Below the pieces are notes generated by a model. That model did not search any database. It worked only from the letters and a program-made list of their open reading frames with translations, and was not told the origin of the DNA. This document shows positions 7,928-15,825 of a stretch of DNA of 25,675 nucleotides, piece after piece. A program made the translations under genes and the position numbers. Every line of letters begins with the position of its first letter. The first letter of the stretch is position 1. The stretch is from Bacteroidales bacterium (GTDB lineage: Bacteria; Bacteroidota; Bacteroidia; Bacteroidales; UBA10428), in NCBI GenBank assembly GCA_016926235.1, contig JAFGOZ010000568.1:1-25675 (forward strand), given 5' to 3'.

Positions 7928-9223
7928 TTATTCCTGGGTGGTACACCTCCTGCTCGCTTTATAGATAACCAGTAATAATATAACATACATGAAAGAATAT
8001 GCTAAACTAATGGAAAGTAAAAATTGCTCAATACTTAGCTTTAAATACTTCGATAAATAAAAAATAGTAAAAGCTTCTATTAAAAAAAAGCATTGGATTA
8101 TTAATTTTGTGAGTTGATTACCTGAAATAATTAAGCTGCTTACCAATGCCCCCACTATAAAATTCATCCAATACCATGGTATGAGTAACCTTACAAAAGT
8201 TCCACTACGGAACCATTCATTACCAAAAATGAAAGCAAAAAGAGGTTCTGCTAAAAAAAACAATCCTATAAAAGGTACAACTGAAACTAATGCCAGTAAA
8301 ACAAAAGTGCTTTTAAATGAACGATAAAATATCCCTGTTTCTGTTTTTTCCTGGCTTGCCTTTCGGAAATAAACAGTGCCAACACTATTAGCAATAAGAC
8401 CAATAGGCAGATATAGCATTGATACGGCAAGAGAATAATAACCAACTTCCTGAATACCATAACCTGTTGAAATAAAAATTGGTACAATGCTAAATGAATA
8501 GGACACAACAAAAATTCCTGGTGCAGAAAATAATGGTTGTGACTTATATTTCTTTAATATAAAATGTAATTCTTTAAGATTGGAAGAGAAGATTTTGCTT
8601 AAATTCAGTCTTAAATACTCCGACTGTTTTTTTACTCCGATAATAGTCCCCACTAAACTAGAAGCAATTAATCCTATTACACCAGTTTTGGCAAAGCCCA
8701 GACCAATTTTGCATATAGCCGAGGCAACCGACCTTTTTATACCAACTGAGGCTACTAACTTATATTGTTTATAACGGTTGTTATAACTTGAAATAACATT
8801 AAAAATACCTGATATAAAGATTAATGGGATAGAAATATAAATCCAAAATCCAGCTTCAATAAAAGTGTCAGGCTTTAAAATAGTATATATGATAATCCCA
8901 AGTGATACAATTGCAGAAACTATAAGCCCAAAATAAAATGATAAAGCAGTAACATTATTTGCTTCCTTATCACTATCAGCAGTTACGATGCAAAAATGAT
9001 ATTGCCCGTTTACAGATGGGCCAAACATTGAAACCAAAGAAGTTATTAATGCTAGCACTCCAAAATCTGCTGGTGCATAAAGCCTTGTTGCAACAGGTTG
9101 AGAAAGCATAGATATCACCTGACTCACCAAAACAGACCCGGATAAAATACTTATATTATTGATTTCAGTCTCTTTAACGAGTAGAACTAACTGATTTAAA
9201 TTAACTTTAATTCTTTGCCACAT
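7928..9223 (-). CDS. wzx: Oligosaccharide flippase 1 (Wzx-like, MOP superfamily)
   Basis: This is a polytopic membrane protein of about 431 residues, probably 11-12 transmembrane helices, of the polysaccharide-biosynthesis/Wzx branch of the MOP exporters. The N-terminal motif VLVSQVISMLSQPVATRLY followed by PADFGVLALITSLVSM matches the usual 'R-(I/L)-Y-x-P-x-x-F-G' start of this family. It should move undecaprenyl-PP-linked repeat units across the inner membrane. I chose the ATG at 9223 (MWQRIKVNLNQ); a TTG at 9235 is the only upstream alternative. It starts 24 nt after the GT4 gene and is followed after 23 nt by wzy, a standard wzx-wzy pairing. A second flippase lies at 13334-14878. Confidence 0.87.
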   Translation of the reverse strand: MWQRIKVNLNQLVLLVKETEINNISILSGSVLVSQVISMLSQPVATRLYAPADFGVLALITSLVSMFGPSVNGQYHFCIVTADSDKEANNVTALSFYFGLIVSAIVSLGIIIYTILKPDTFIEAGFWIYISIPLIFISGIFNVISSYNNRYKQYKLVASVGIKRSVASAICKIGLGFAKTGVIGLIASSLVGTIIGVKKQSEYLRLNLSKIFSSNLKELHFILKKYKSQPLFSAPGIFVVSYSFSIVPIFISTGYGIQEVGYYSLAVSMLYLPIGLIANSVGTVYFRKASQEKTETGIFYRSFKSTFVLLALVSVVPFIGLFFLAEPLFAFIFGNEWFRSGTFVRLLIPWYWMNFIVGALVSSLIISGNQLTKLIIQCFFLIEAFTIFYLSKYLKLSIEQFLLSISLAYSFMYVILLLVIYKASRRCTTQE

Positions 9224-9247
9224 TAATAAATCCAATCAGTCTGCCAA

Positions 9248-10402
9248 TCAATTACTTTCTTTAACTAATTTTTTATAAATTCTGAATAATTTTTGTACTT
9301 CCGTATCCCAGTTTAACAATTCTGAAGCAAGCTTAGCTTTTCTACACAGTTCCTGGTATAAAGGTTTGTCACTATATATTTTTAATATAGCTTCTGCTAT
9401 CTTCTCGGGTGTGACAGTGCCTATAATTAAACCAAATCCATATTTTTCGTTTAAATAACGATGCTCCGGAAGATCTGACAAAATTACAGGCAATCCAGCA
9501 TTTAGGTATTCAAATAACTTATTAGAAACAGTGTTAATAAAATTGATATTTATTGGTTCGGTCAGAACCACTCCTAAATGTGATGATGATGCTGCTACTG
9601 TAAGTTCAGTCACGAGCACTGGCGGGTCAAATCTTAATTTCTTATCTAAATAAAGTTCAGACGCAATTTCCCTTAGTTGGGCTTCAATTGAGCCATAACC
9701 TCGTAGGACAAACCGGATATCCTCATATTGTTTTAGTAGAGCAGCGGCTCGTACAAATGCTTCATAACCGCGACCTTCATAAAATCTTCCATGATAAAGA
9801 ACTTCAAAAATATCATTCCGTTTAAGCAGAAGTCTTTCTTCATCAACCTTGAATGCACAATTTGTTACTACTGTAGGAAACTTTATACGGTACCTCTTTG
9901 CAAGTATGGCTGCAGAAGAATGGCTTACTGATACAACGTGATCAACACGTTTTAATAGCATGCTCTCCAATAATCTGTAAAAAGTTTTTAGAATTATCCG
10001 CTTGCTCATACTAAGGTTTTCTGTAAAGATTTCATGACTGTCATAAACAATCTTACTTTTTGATTTCCTTGACGCAAAATACGCCACAGGCAAGGCATCC
10101 AGATCATTGGCATGGATTACATCCGGTTCCAGTAATGCACATGCTTTTATTAATCTTTTATATCGTAGATATTCTCTTTTTATCTTAGTAAATAATGTTC
10201 TATTTGCCCTATAATACTTCTTGTCCATACCATCTAATAGTACTGTTCTAAAAGGCAGCCTGGCAACCTCCTTTTCATTATACTCGTTATCTTTCATCCC
10301 AAGAACAGTAGTCTCAAAACCAGCCATATTAGCTGAAGTTGCAGTTCTGCAAACACGTGGATCATACCATACACTATTTGTTACAATCATTGTAATTCTC
10401 AT
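9248..10402 (-). CDS. Glycosyltransferase family 4 (GT-B fold)
   Basis: This is a 384-residue retaining GT-B transferase. The N-terminal domain begins MRITMIVTNSVWYDPRVCR and carries DVIHANDLDALP (95-106) and KIVYDSHEIFTE (117-128), typical of a GT4 subgroup common in Bacteroidota. The C-terminal donor domain starts VLYHGRFYEGRGYE (201-214) and has the signature SNKLFEYLNAGLPVILSD (293-310) with its Glu. The sugar transferred is unknown. The gap upstream to the next gene is 344 nt, the largest inside the assembly cluster, so this may be the first gene of a sub-operon that runs through wzx1, wzy, asnB and the first pyruvyltransferase-family gene. Confidence 0.9.
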   Translation of the reverse strand: MRITMIVTNSVWYDPRVCRTATSANMAGFETTVLGMKDNEYNEKEVARLPFRTVLLDGMDKKYYRANRTLFTKIKREYLRYKRLIKACALLEPDVIHANDLDALPVAYFASRKSKSKIVYDSHEIFTENLSMSKRIILKTFYRLLESMLLKRVDHVVSVSHSSAAILAKRYRIKFPTVVTNCAFKVDEERLLLKRNDIFEVLYHGRFYEGRGYEAFVRAAALLKQYEDIRFVLRGYGSIEAQLREIASELYLDKKLRFDPPVLVTELTVAASSSHLGVVLTEPININFINTVSNKLFEYLNAGLPVILSDLPEHRYLNEKYGFGLIIGTVTPEKIAEAILKIYSDKPLYQELCRKAKLASELLNWDTEVQKLFRIYKKLVKESN

Positions 10403-10746
10403 TGCCCAATTATCTTTATTAAGTTTATTAACATTCTGAAATAGAAAAGGGGAACATTTTTATTTATCAGATTCATTAGCTAAGATGACCGAATCATCAC
10501 CTAATAGTCATAACTCCAAATAGCGTGGTATCAAATCCAATCCAAATAGTGTTGCCATCTATTATTGAAAAAATAATCTAAGTACCTCAAAATAATATAT
10601 ATCAAAACATCGCTTAACCAGGTAGTTCTCTCTGTTTTGCTCTTATCATATTGTATAACGCAGGGTGTGTTGTAGCAAATTTGTTAATTGGATTTTAATC
10701 GTTAACAATTGCCACTTTCTTCGTAATCCATCAAAATCCAGCAATT
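10403..10746. other. 344-nt intergenic region without a recognisable gene
   Basis: This is AT-rich sequence between two GT4 genes on the minus strand. No ORF longer than about 25 codons on the minus strand looks genuine. There is a short minus-strand frame ending ALYNMIRAKQRELPG at about 10618. A 16-codon ATG frame (MATLFGLDLIPRYLEL) lies near 10556-10506. I could recognise no terminator hairpin or clear Bacteroidota TTTG/TAnnTTTG promoter pair. It could hold a promoter for the downstream sub-operon or a highly decayed gene. Confidence 0.4.
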
Positions 10747-11928
10747 TTACCACAATTTTGAACAATAAACCGTTTTTGTCTTATTGGCAATTTCTTGCCA
10801 TGAAAGTTCGGAATTTAAATATTTGTTTGAAATATTGTTTTTTAATTCTCTTAGAAATTCAGGTTTTGTCAATATATATTCGATTGCTTCCGATAATGCA
10901 AGACTATCTTTGGGGGGAATAATTAATCCGGTTTTCATATGTTCAATTACCTCCGGGAAACCACCAACTCTGGTAGCAATAACAGGTTTCCCAAAAAGAA
11001 ATGCTACCATGGGAATTCCACTTTGAGATGCACTTGTATAAGGACAAACAATGACCTTAGATCTTTTAATTAATCTTATTATCTCCTCATTTGAAAGTAA
11101 TCTATTAATTATCTCAATATTTGAATCTGAATATTTTTCTATATCAATTTCCCCGGCACCAGCAATAACTAATTTTATGGATGGAATTTTTTTCTTCAAC
11201 AATCTAACTGAATCAATTAAATAGGTAACTCCTTTATATGGAAGGATCCTCCCGAAAAACAAAATTGACATTTCTTCCTCAGGGATTTCGTTATCAGTTG
11301 AATAACAATTATAAGTTTCAAAAAGACCAAAAGGAATTACAAATACTCTTTTATCGATAGGGTATTTATTACCTTTTAATCCTGAATAATAATTAATAAA
11401 ACAATCCTTTTCTACCGATGAATGCAAAATCACTTTAATGTTCCTCCTGCATATTGTATTAAGTAAAAATCTTTGATTTATGGATAAAGATTTATTCTCT
11501 TCATGCATGGTTACCTCATGTAAGGTGTGAAATATGCACTTTGTACCAAAAATTAGGTAAAAGATACTTAAAAATGGCGAACCTCCGATAATATGAATAA
11601 TATCGAATTTTTGCTTCTTAATAAACCGGGATAACTTAAAAGCAAGAAAAAAATTTAATAATGGATATTTTCTTATGCTTGGATAGAAGAATGAGAATAT
11701 CTTAATTTTATTCAGATATTCCTTTAATTTTTGATTAAGAACTATATCATTATACATGTTATCAAATCCATGCCTGACTTTATAACCTGAAAAGTCTATC
11801 ACATAACTTCTCCTGTCTTCCAACGGTAAAATGCAAAATACGGTTACTTCAAGATTATTATCTGCAAGATGTTTTGCTAAAGGGAAAGTTGTCTCAAGAA
11901 AATGAACAGATGCAATACATACTCTCAT
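10747..11928 (-). CDS. Glycosyltransferase family 4 (GT-B fold)
   Basis: This is a 393-residue GT4 enzyme starting MRVCIASVHF. The N-terminal half has FDIIHIIGGSPFLS (108-121) and a histidine-rich FHTLHEVTMHEE (133-144). The C-terminal domain has ILFFGRILPYKGVTYLI (222-238), LVIAGAGE (253-260) and the donor-site stretch YTSASQSGIPMVAFLFGKPVIATRVGG. The QSG...AFxFGKPVIAT variant, lacking the usual E-A-M-A, is a recurrent form of this signature in GT4 enzymes and need not mean loss of activity. It lies 63 nt downstream of the second pyruvyltransferase-family gene. Donor and linkage are unknown. Confidence 0.88.
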   Translation of the reverse strand: MRVCIASVHFLETTFPLAKHLADNNLEVTVFCILPLEDRRSYVIDFSGYKVRHGFDNMYNDIVLNQKLKEYLNKIKIFSFFYPSIRKYPLLNFFLAFKLSRFIKKQKFDIIHIIGGSPFLSIFYLIFGTKCIFHTLHEVTMHEENKSLSINQRFLLNTICRRNIKVILHSSVEKDCFINYYSGLKGNKYPIDKRVFVIPFGLFETYNCYSTDNEIPEEEMSILFFGRILPYKGVTYLIDSVRLLKKKIPSIKLVIAGAGEIDIEKYSDSNIEIINRLLSNEEIIRLIKRSKVIVCPYTSASQSGIPMVAFLFGKPVIATRVGGFPEVIEHMKTGLIIPPKDSLALSEAIEYILTKPEFLRELKNNISNKYLNSELSWQEIANKTKTVYCSKLW

Positions 11929-11991
11929 GAGGATCTAAGTTTCATCGGTTGGATTTTTCAAAATTTCTTTATTTAGGAGGACTAAATTATT

Positions 11992-13221
11992 TCATTTATA
12001 GTATTGGTGAAATATATCCTCGATCTTTTTCATCATTCTTGTATACTCCAGATATTTTGTATCACTAACCTCCTTACATTTTGTCGATTTAAATTCTGAA
12101 ATTCTCTCCATAACTAATTGTGGTGAGACACCCTTTTTAAAAAAACCTAATACATTATACATATTATCGCCGAATCCAGATTTTGTTAAAAGATCATAAA
12201 TTTTACTCGATCTTTTATTTACTAAAGTGCGATACTTTAATATCCCATAGTAGTCAACACTAAAAAAAGGAATATTATTGTGAATTGAAACAATTATGGG
12301 ATGCATATTATGCCCTATATAAGCTGATGAATATTTGATCAAAGCGAACCAATCAAGGGGCGATAAAGGTAGTGAAATGTTTCTATCAAAACCCAGATCA
12401 TTTATGCCCTGAGGCATTGGCAACCCTACTACTGAGTATCCTTTTTTATTTGCCAACTTTTTGAGTGTTTCTACCCAATCCTTCTTTATAATTGGGAATC
12501 GTTTAAAGCTAAGTAGTAGATAGTTCTCGGGTAAATTGTATTTTATAAGAATTTCATGTCTGGATAGCAAAAGTTCCTGGGCGTTCTGATTAAAGGCAAA
12601 TACCGGATCAGGAGTTATCTCAGGAGTCTGGGTTGAATAAGTCAGATAATGTATCATATTCTGGGTCCATGTGTCTCGTACTGAAATAAATTTAAACATA
12701 TTAATGCTCCTGAAGATTTGTTTTCGTTCTTTCCCGAATATTTTTCTGTAATCTGTGTTTTGGCATGATACCGACATCATAACAACTGGAATTATTTTTT
12801 TCAGTTTTGACAAATAACTACCCCAAAATGGATTAGGATACAATTTATCACTTGTTGGTTTTATTATTGAAAGAATTTTCCTTGAAGGGAAACGTATTCT
12901 GCTTAGAAATGGGACATGCTGAACAACTGCATCACTTCCAACAATAATTCCATCAATGCCATTCTTCTCAATAACATCAACAATATCATCATCGGTTCTG
13001 CAGAGTTTAGATATCGGCAAGTATGTATTTATAAATTCTTTGTGTATTTTAATCTGTTCTGGAGAAGTGTTCTTGTTGTAATAGTCTTCCAGCGCCAGCG
13101 GAATCCAATTAATCACTATCGGCTCAATTCCCTTCTTTTTTAAATACTCTACTGTTGATAAAGTTTGCAGATTAGCACCAAAATTATATACTGAATGATA
13201 CGTAAGAATTCCAATTCGCAT
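11992..13221 (-). CDS. Polysaccharide pyruvyltransferase family protein 2
   Basis: This is a 409-residue PF04230-type protein. It begins MRIGILTYHSVYNFGANLQT, the classic family N-terminus, followed by GIIVGSDAVVQ (91-101) and, in the C-terminal half, SAYIGHNMHPIIVSIHNNIPFFSVDYYG, corresponding to the family's conserved His-containing segment. The first Arg of the usual R-(L/F)-H motif is replaced (G-H-N-M-H), so the exact activity is uncertain. Bacteroidota relatives are common next to flippases of the type found just upstream. Likely role: pyruvate ketal or related modification of the repeat unit. It starts 112 nt downstream of wzx2. Confidence 0.83.
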   Translation of the reverse strand: MRIGILTYHSVYNFGANLQTLSTVEYLKKKGIEPIVINWIPLALEDYYNKNTSPEQIKIHKEFINTYLPISKLCRTDDDIVDVIEKNGIDGIIVGSDAVVQHVPFLSRIRFPSRKILSIIKPTSDKLYPNPFWGSYLSKLKKIIPVVMMSVSCQNTDYRKIFGKERKQIFRSINMFKFISVRDTWTQNMIHYLTYSTQTPEITPDPVFAFNQNAQELLLSRHEILIKYNLPENYLLLSFKRFPIIKKDWVETLKKLANKKGYSVVGLPMPQGINDLGFDRNISLPLSPLDWFALIKYSSAYIGHNMHPIIVSIHNNIPFFSVDYYGILKYRTLVNKRSSKIYDLLTKSGFGDNMYNVLGFFKKGVSPQLVMERISEFKSTKCKEVSDTKYLEYTRMMKKIEDIFHQYYK

Positions 13222-13333
13222 AATCCTTAAATTTTAATGTAGCAATACCACGTGGTATAGTAAAAATATTTATTTTTTCTGTGTCAATCTATTTCGAAAA
13301 TAATAGAAATCGACGAGCAAGTAATCACTTAAA

Positions 13334-14878
13334 TTATTTTAAATCAAATTTGTGTAAAATGCTTAAAAAAATATCTTTTAATATCTTGTTAATTTTTTCA
13401 TTTTCATATTTAGACAATCCCAGCAGTTTTGTAAATAATAAAAATGAAATTGAGCTAACAGCAATCGTAATTAATAATCTAATAAAACCTTCATTAAAGA
13501 AGAAGTGAGGAATGATTGAGATACCCATACAAATTAATACAATGAGTAATGGCTTAAAAACTACATAATTAAGATACTCTTTAATTGGCATATTTGCCAG
13601 TCGGTTGACTGCCAACAGTCTAAAAACAAAAGCAAATATTTCGATAATTATTGTGCTACACAGAACTGTTGTGGGAAGTAGACCCATTCTTAATAAGATA
13701 TATGCAAATGGTAAATTCAGAATTAGCAAAATACTGACCCCAATTTGATATTTTTTTATTCTTCCCACAGATTGAACTGCGGATTGAATCCCAACAGATA
13801 ATAGATTAATCAATGATACAACTAGAATTAAGTTACAAAATCCGATTGTATATTCTGGAACATTTTTCAGCCAGACTGTTAACACATAGGGCATTTCAAT
13901 TAATAATGGTATGGCAAAAAAAGACATTAACAGGAAAGCAAACTTGCTGGCAATCATTGCCAAATTAAGCATCCTTTTTCTCTCGCCACTCCCCTCACTT
14001 ATAGCAATCTGAGGATTTAATGCTTTTAACATATATGTTGAGAAACTTTTTAATTGTGAATCTACTTGATTAGCAATTGCATATGATGCATTTATTCTAG
14101 CCCCAAAAAAAGTATTCAGAATGACTGCTATACCCTGATTTTTTGCTAACATACTAAAGGATCCAAAGAAATTCCAACCAGAAAATGCAAACATTTCTTT
14201 GAATAAGCCTTTACTAAAAAATTTCTTGAAGAGTATTTTAGTCTCACTATATTTCAAATGACAATATAATCGTTTTATTATAACTACAATTATCGTTAGT
14301 CCTGCCATGCATGCACCATAAAAAATAAGTTTATCACCTGGAAAATGAATTAAAGAGACTGCAATCCCTAACCTAATAATAGAATTACAAATTTCAATTA
14401 TTGCGACCGTAATCATATTTTCATGAGAATTCAGAATAGCATCATATGGTACAGAAATAATTGTAAAAAATGTACTACAGACCATAAAATGAAAAATTAT
14501 AACTGCACTCTCTTTGCTTTCTGCCGGAATATTTAAAACATTATCAAATAAGAAGATTCCTACTATTAATAAAAATCCACATATAAATATTCCTAAAATT
14601 AAATGGAGTACAACGCTAGTATTAAATACCATCTGCAATTTCTCGTGAAAACCAGAACCCAGGTAATATGATAAATAGCGTTGAGTTGAAACAGTCATTG
14701 CAGCATTTAAAAATGCTAATAATAAAATTACTCCTGATATGAGATTAAATATTCCATAATTAACTGCTCCAAGGGCGTTTAATACTATCCGGCTTGAGAA
14801 TAATGTAATTGCTATTGTAAGCAACATCTGTCCATACAGAATACCGGTATTAAAAAAAACTCTATTTGCTGTTTGCAT
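13334..14878 (-). CDS. Oligosaccharide flippase 2 (Wzx-like/MATE-fold lipopolysaccharide biosynthesis protein)
   Basis: This is a polytopic inner-membrane protein of about 514 residues with roughly 12-14 hydrophobic helices. Its N-terminus (NRVFFNTGILYGQMLLTIAI, then SSRIVLNALGAVNYGIFNLISG) is typical of a flippase subfamily widespread in Bacteroidota polysaccharide loci and distinct from the wzx1 type. It presumably flips a lipid-linked glycan. I chose the ATG at 14878; a TTG at 14890 would add four residues. It is the second flippase in one locus, while only one polymerase is present. It follows the remnant of capG and a small hypothetical frame. Confidence 0.85.
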   Translation of the reverse strand: MQTANRVFFNTGILYGQMLLTIAITLFSSRIVLNALGAVNYGIFNLISGVILLLAFLNAAMTVSTQRYLSYYLGSGFHEKLQMVFNTSVVLHLILGIFICGFLLIVGIFLFDNVLNIPAESKESAVIIFHFMVCSTFFTIISVPYDAILNSHENMITVAIIEICNSIIRLGIAVSLIHFPGDKLIFYGACMAGLTIIVVIIKRLYCHLKYSETKILFKKFFSKGLFKEMFAFSGWNFFGSFSMLAKNQGIAVILNTFFGARINASYAIANQVDSQLKSFSTYMLKALNPQIAISEGSGERKRMLNLAMIASKFAFLLMSFFAIPLLIEMPYVLTVWLKNVPEYTIGFCNLILVVSLINLLSVGIQSAVQSVGRIKKYQIGVSILLILNLPFAYILLRMGLLPTTVLCSTIIIEIFAFVFRLLAVNRLANMPIKEYLNYVVFKPLLIVLICMGISIIPHFFFNEGFIRLLITIAVSSISFLLFTKLLGLSKYENEKINKILKDIFLSILHKFDLK

Positions 14879-14896
14879 ATAAAGAGGCAAGAAGAA

Positions 14897-15130
14897 TTAA
14901 CTATTGTGTACCATCCTATTCATGTATTCTTCATTGATAAATATTAAATTCCCTTGAGAATGATTGCATAAGTAAATTCTTTTTGTCCTATCTTGGAATA
15001 CGGTAATGAGATCAGAATCAACCCGAGGGGTACTTTTTATTGAATAATAACTGTTACAGAACCAGGCATTATCAGAAATGTTCTCATTATCGAATCCTAT
15101 GATATGGAATGTCCTTAGTAACAGGTGCAT
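14897..15130 (-). CDS. Small hypothetical protein (77 aa), possibly a gene fragment
   Basis: This open frame, starting MHLLLRTFHIIGFDNENIS, has an ATG directly after an in-frame TAA. It starts 17 nt downstream of the capG remnant and stops 18 nt upstream of wzx2, so its spacing fits an operon. The protein has no signal peptide or membrane segment and I recognise no family. The stretch DLITVFQDRTKRIYLCNHSQ reads like ordinary coding sequence. Because the adjacent capG is a deletion remnant, it may be the surviving end of another lost gene. Confidence 0.35.
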   Translation of the reverse strand: MHLLLRTFHIIGFDNENISDNAWFCNSYYSIKSTPRVDSDLITVFQDRTKRIYLCNHSQGNLIFINEEYMNRMVHNS

Positions 15131-15147
15131 TTATAAATTATTTAAAA

Positions 15148-15484
15148 TCAGAGATTAAAAAACTTTTCAACAATTCTGGTTGCTGCTTTGCCATCCCACA
15201 ATTCCGGAATATTTCCTTTTTTCCATCTACCACTAAACAGTTTATCAATTTCAGGCATTACAGCAGAAGGATCTGTATGTACCTGTCAATTCGTTAGTGC
15301 AAATAGTAACCCTTTCAGGCCTTTCTGTGTTGTTTCGTATGGTAATACACGGAACCCCGAGGACGGTACATACGATTCTATATTGCAATATTTTGCCTTT
15401 CTCACCAGAATTCTGGATTGCGCTAACAAGCGGAGCTATCTTCATGAAGTTAGTACAGGCACCAGCAATAAGAGTAATCTTCAT
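15148..15484 (-). pseudogene. capG: UDP-GlcNAc 2-epimerase-like gene remnant (capG/fnlC)
   Basis: Only the two ends of a nucleotide-sugar 2-epimerase of the WecB/CapG family remain. The start (ATG at 15484) reads MKITLIAGACTNFMKIAPL, where the family has A-R-P-N-F-M-K-I-A-P-L, so the conserved Arg-Pro has become Cys-Thr. About 30 codons later it jumps to the C-terminus: TVLGVPCITIRNNTERPE, then NELTGT. A 4-bp tandem duplication (TGTATGTA at 15274-15281) shifts the frame there. In the shifted frame the rest of the enzyme reads intact: DPSAVMPEIDKLFSGRWKKG, NIPELWDGKAATRIVEKFF, stop at 15148. Roughly residues 30-290 of a ~370-residue enzyme are deleted. Position downstream of capE and capF identifies it as the former UDP-L-FucNAc-forming 2-epimerase. 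Confidence 0.88.
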
Positions 15485-15825
15485 TTTATGATTTGATTGA
15501 ATGATTCTTCCAAATTCTTAATTTTAAACAATAACTATAGACAATTTCCATAAACCAAAAACTAATATTAGTAAATATATTTGGAAAGTTTTTGAAAGAG
15601 AAGAAGCTGTTTTATAAAAACTAGAATTTAAAAGATATTATTCTTAAATTGCATTAGACATAGATTCAATGGAAGGTTTTAAGATATATGGGGAAACACT
15701 TATTGTGAAAAAGTCTGTATTAAATTAAAATCTGTGTTTTTTTAAATGTAACAAATTTAAAAGTTAATCGTTAAATATTCGTGATTAGTCTATAATTTTT
15801 CTTCATTGATCAAAAATAATGGCAA
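15485..15825. promoter_or_regulatory. Divergent intergenic region between the capG remnant and the beta-helix gene
   Basis: These 341 nt of strongly AT-rich DNA separate the leftward capG remnant from the rightward surface-protein gene. The promoter of the 1400-residue protein must lie here or upstream. A TAATTTTT close to the Bacteroidota -7 element TAnnTTTG occurs at about 15793-15800, but no good TTTG element sits at the expected distance, so this is weak. No hairpin terminator, coding frame or RNA gene was recognised. Confidence 0.3.

Noticed and set aside
8287..8511. Second minus-strand frame within the wzx1 gene
   Set aside because: It is an alternate-frame shadow of a well-supported flippase; its hydrophobic composition is a by-product.
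10506..10556. 16-codon leader peptide upstream of the GT4 gene
   Set aside because: It is a short ATG frame with no attenuator hairpins or codon pattern to support it.
15148..15484. Functional short 2-epimerase gene
   Set aside because: The central catalytic part is absent and the frame is broken; neither fragment could fold as the enzyme.
15109..15496. Several overlapping plus-strand frames of 62-102 residues
   Set aside because: They are antisense to the recognisable capG remnant and have no independent support.
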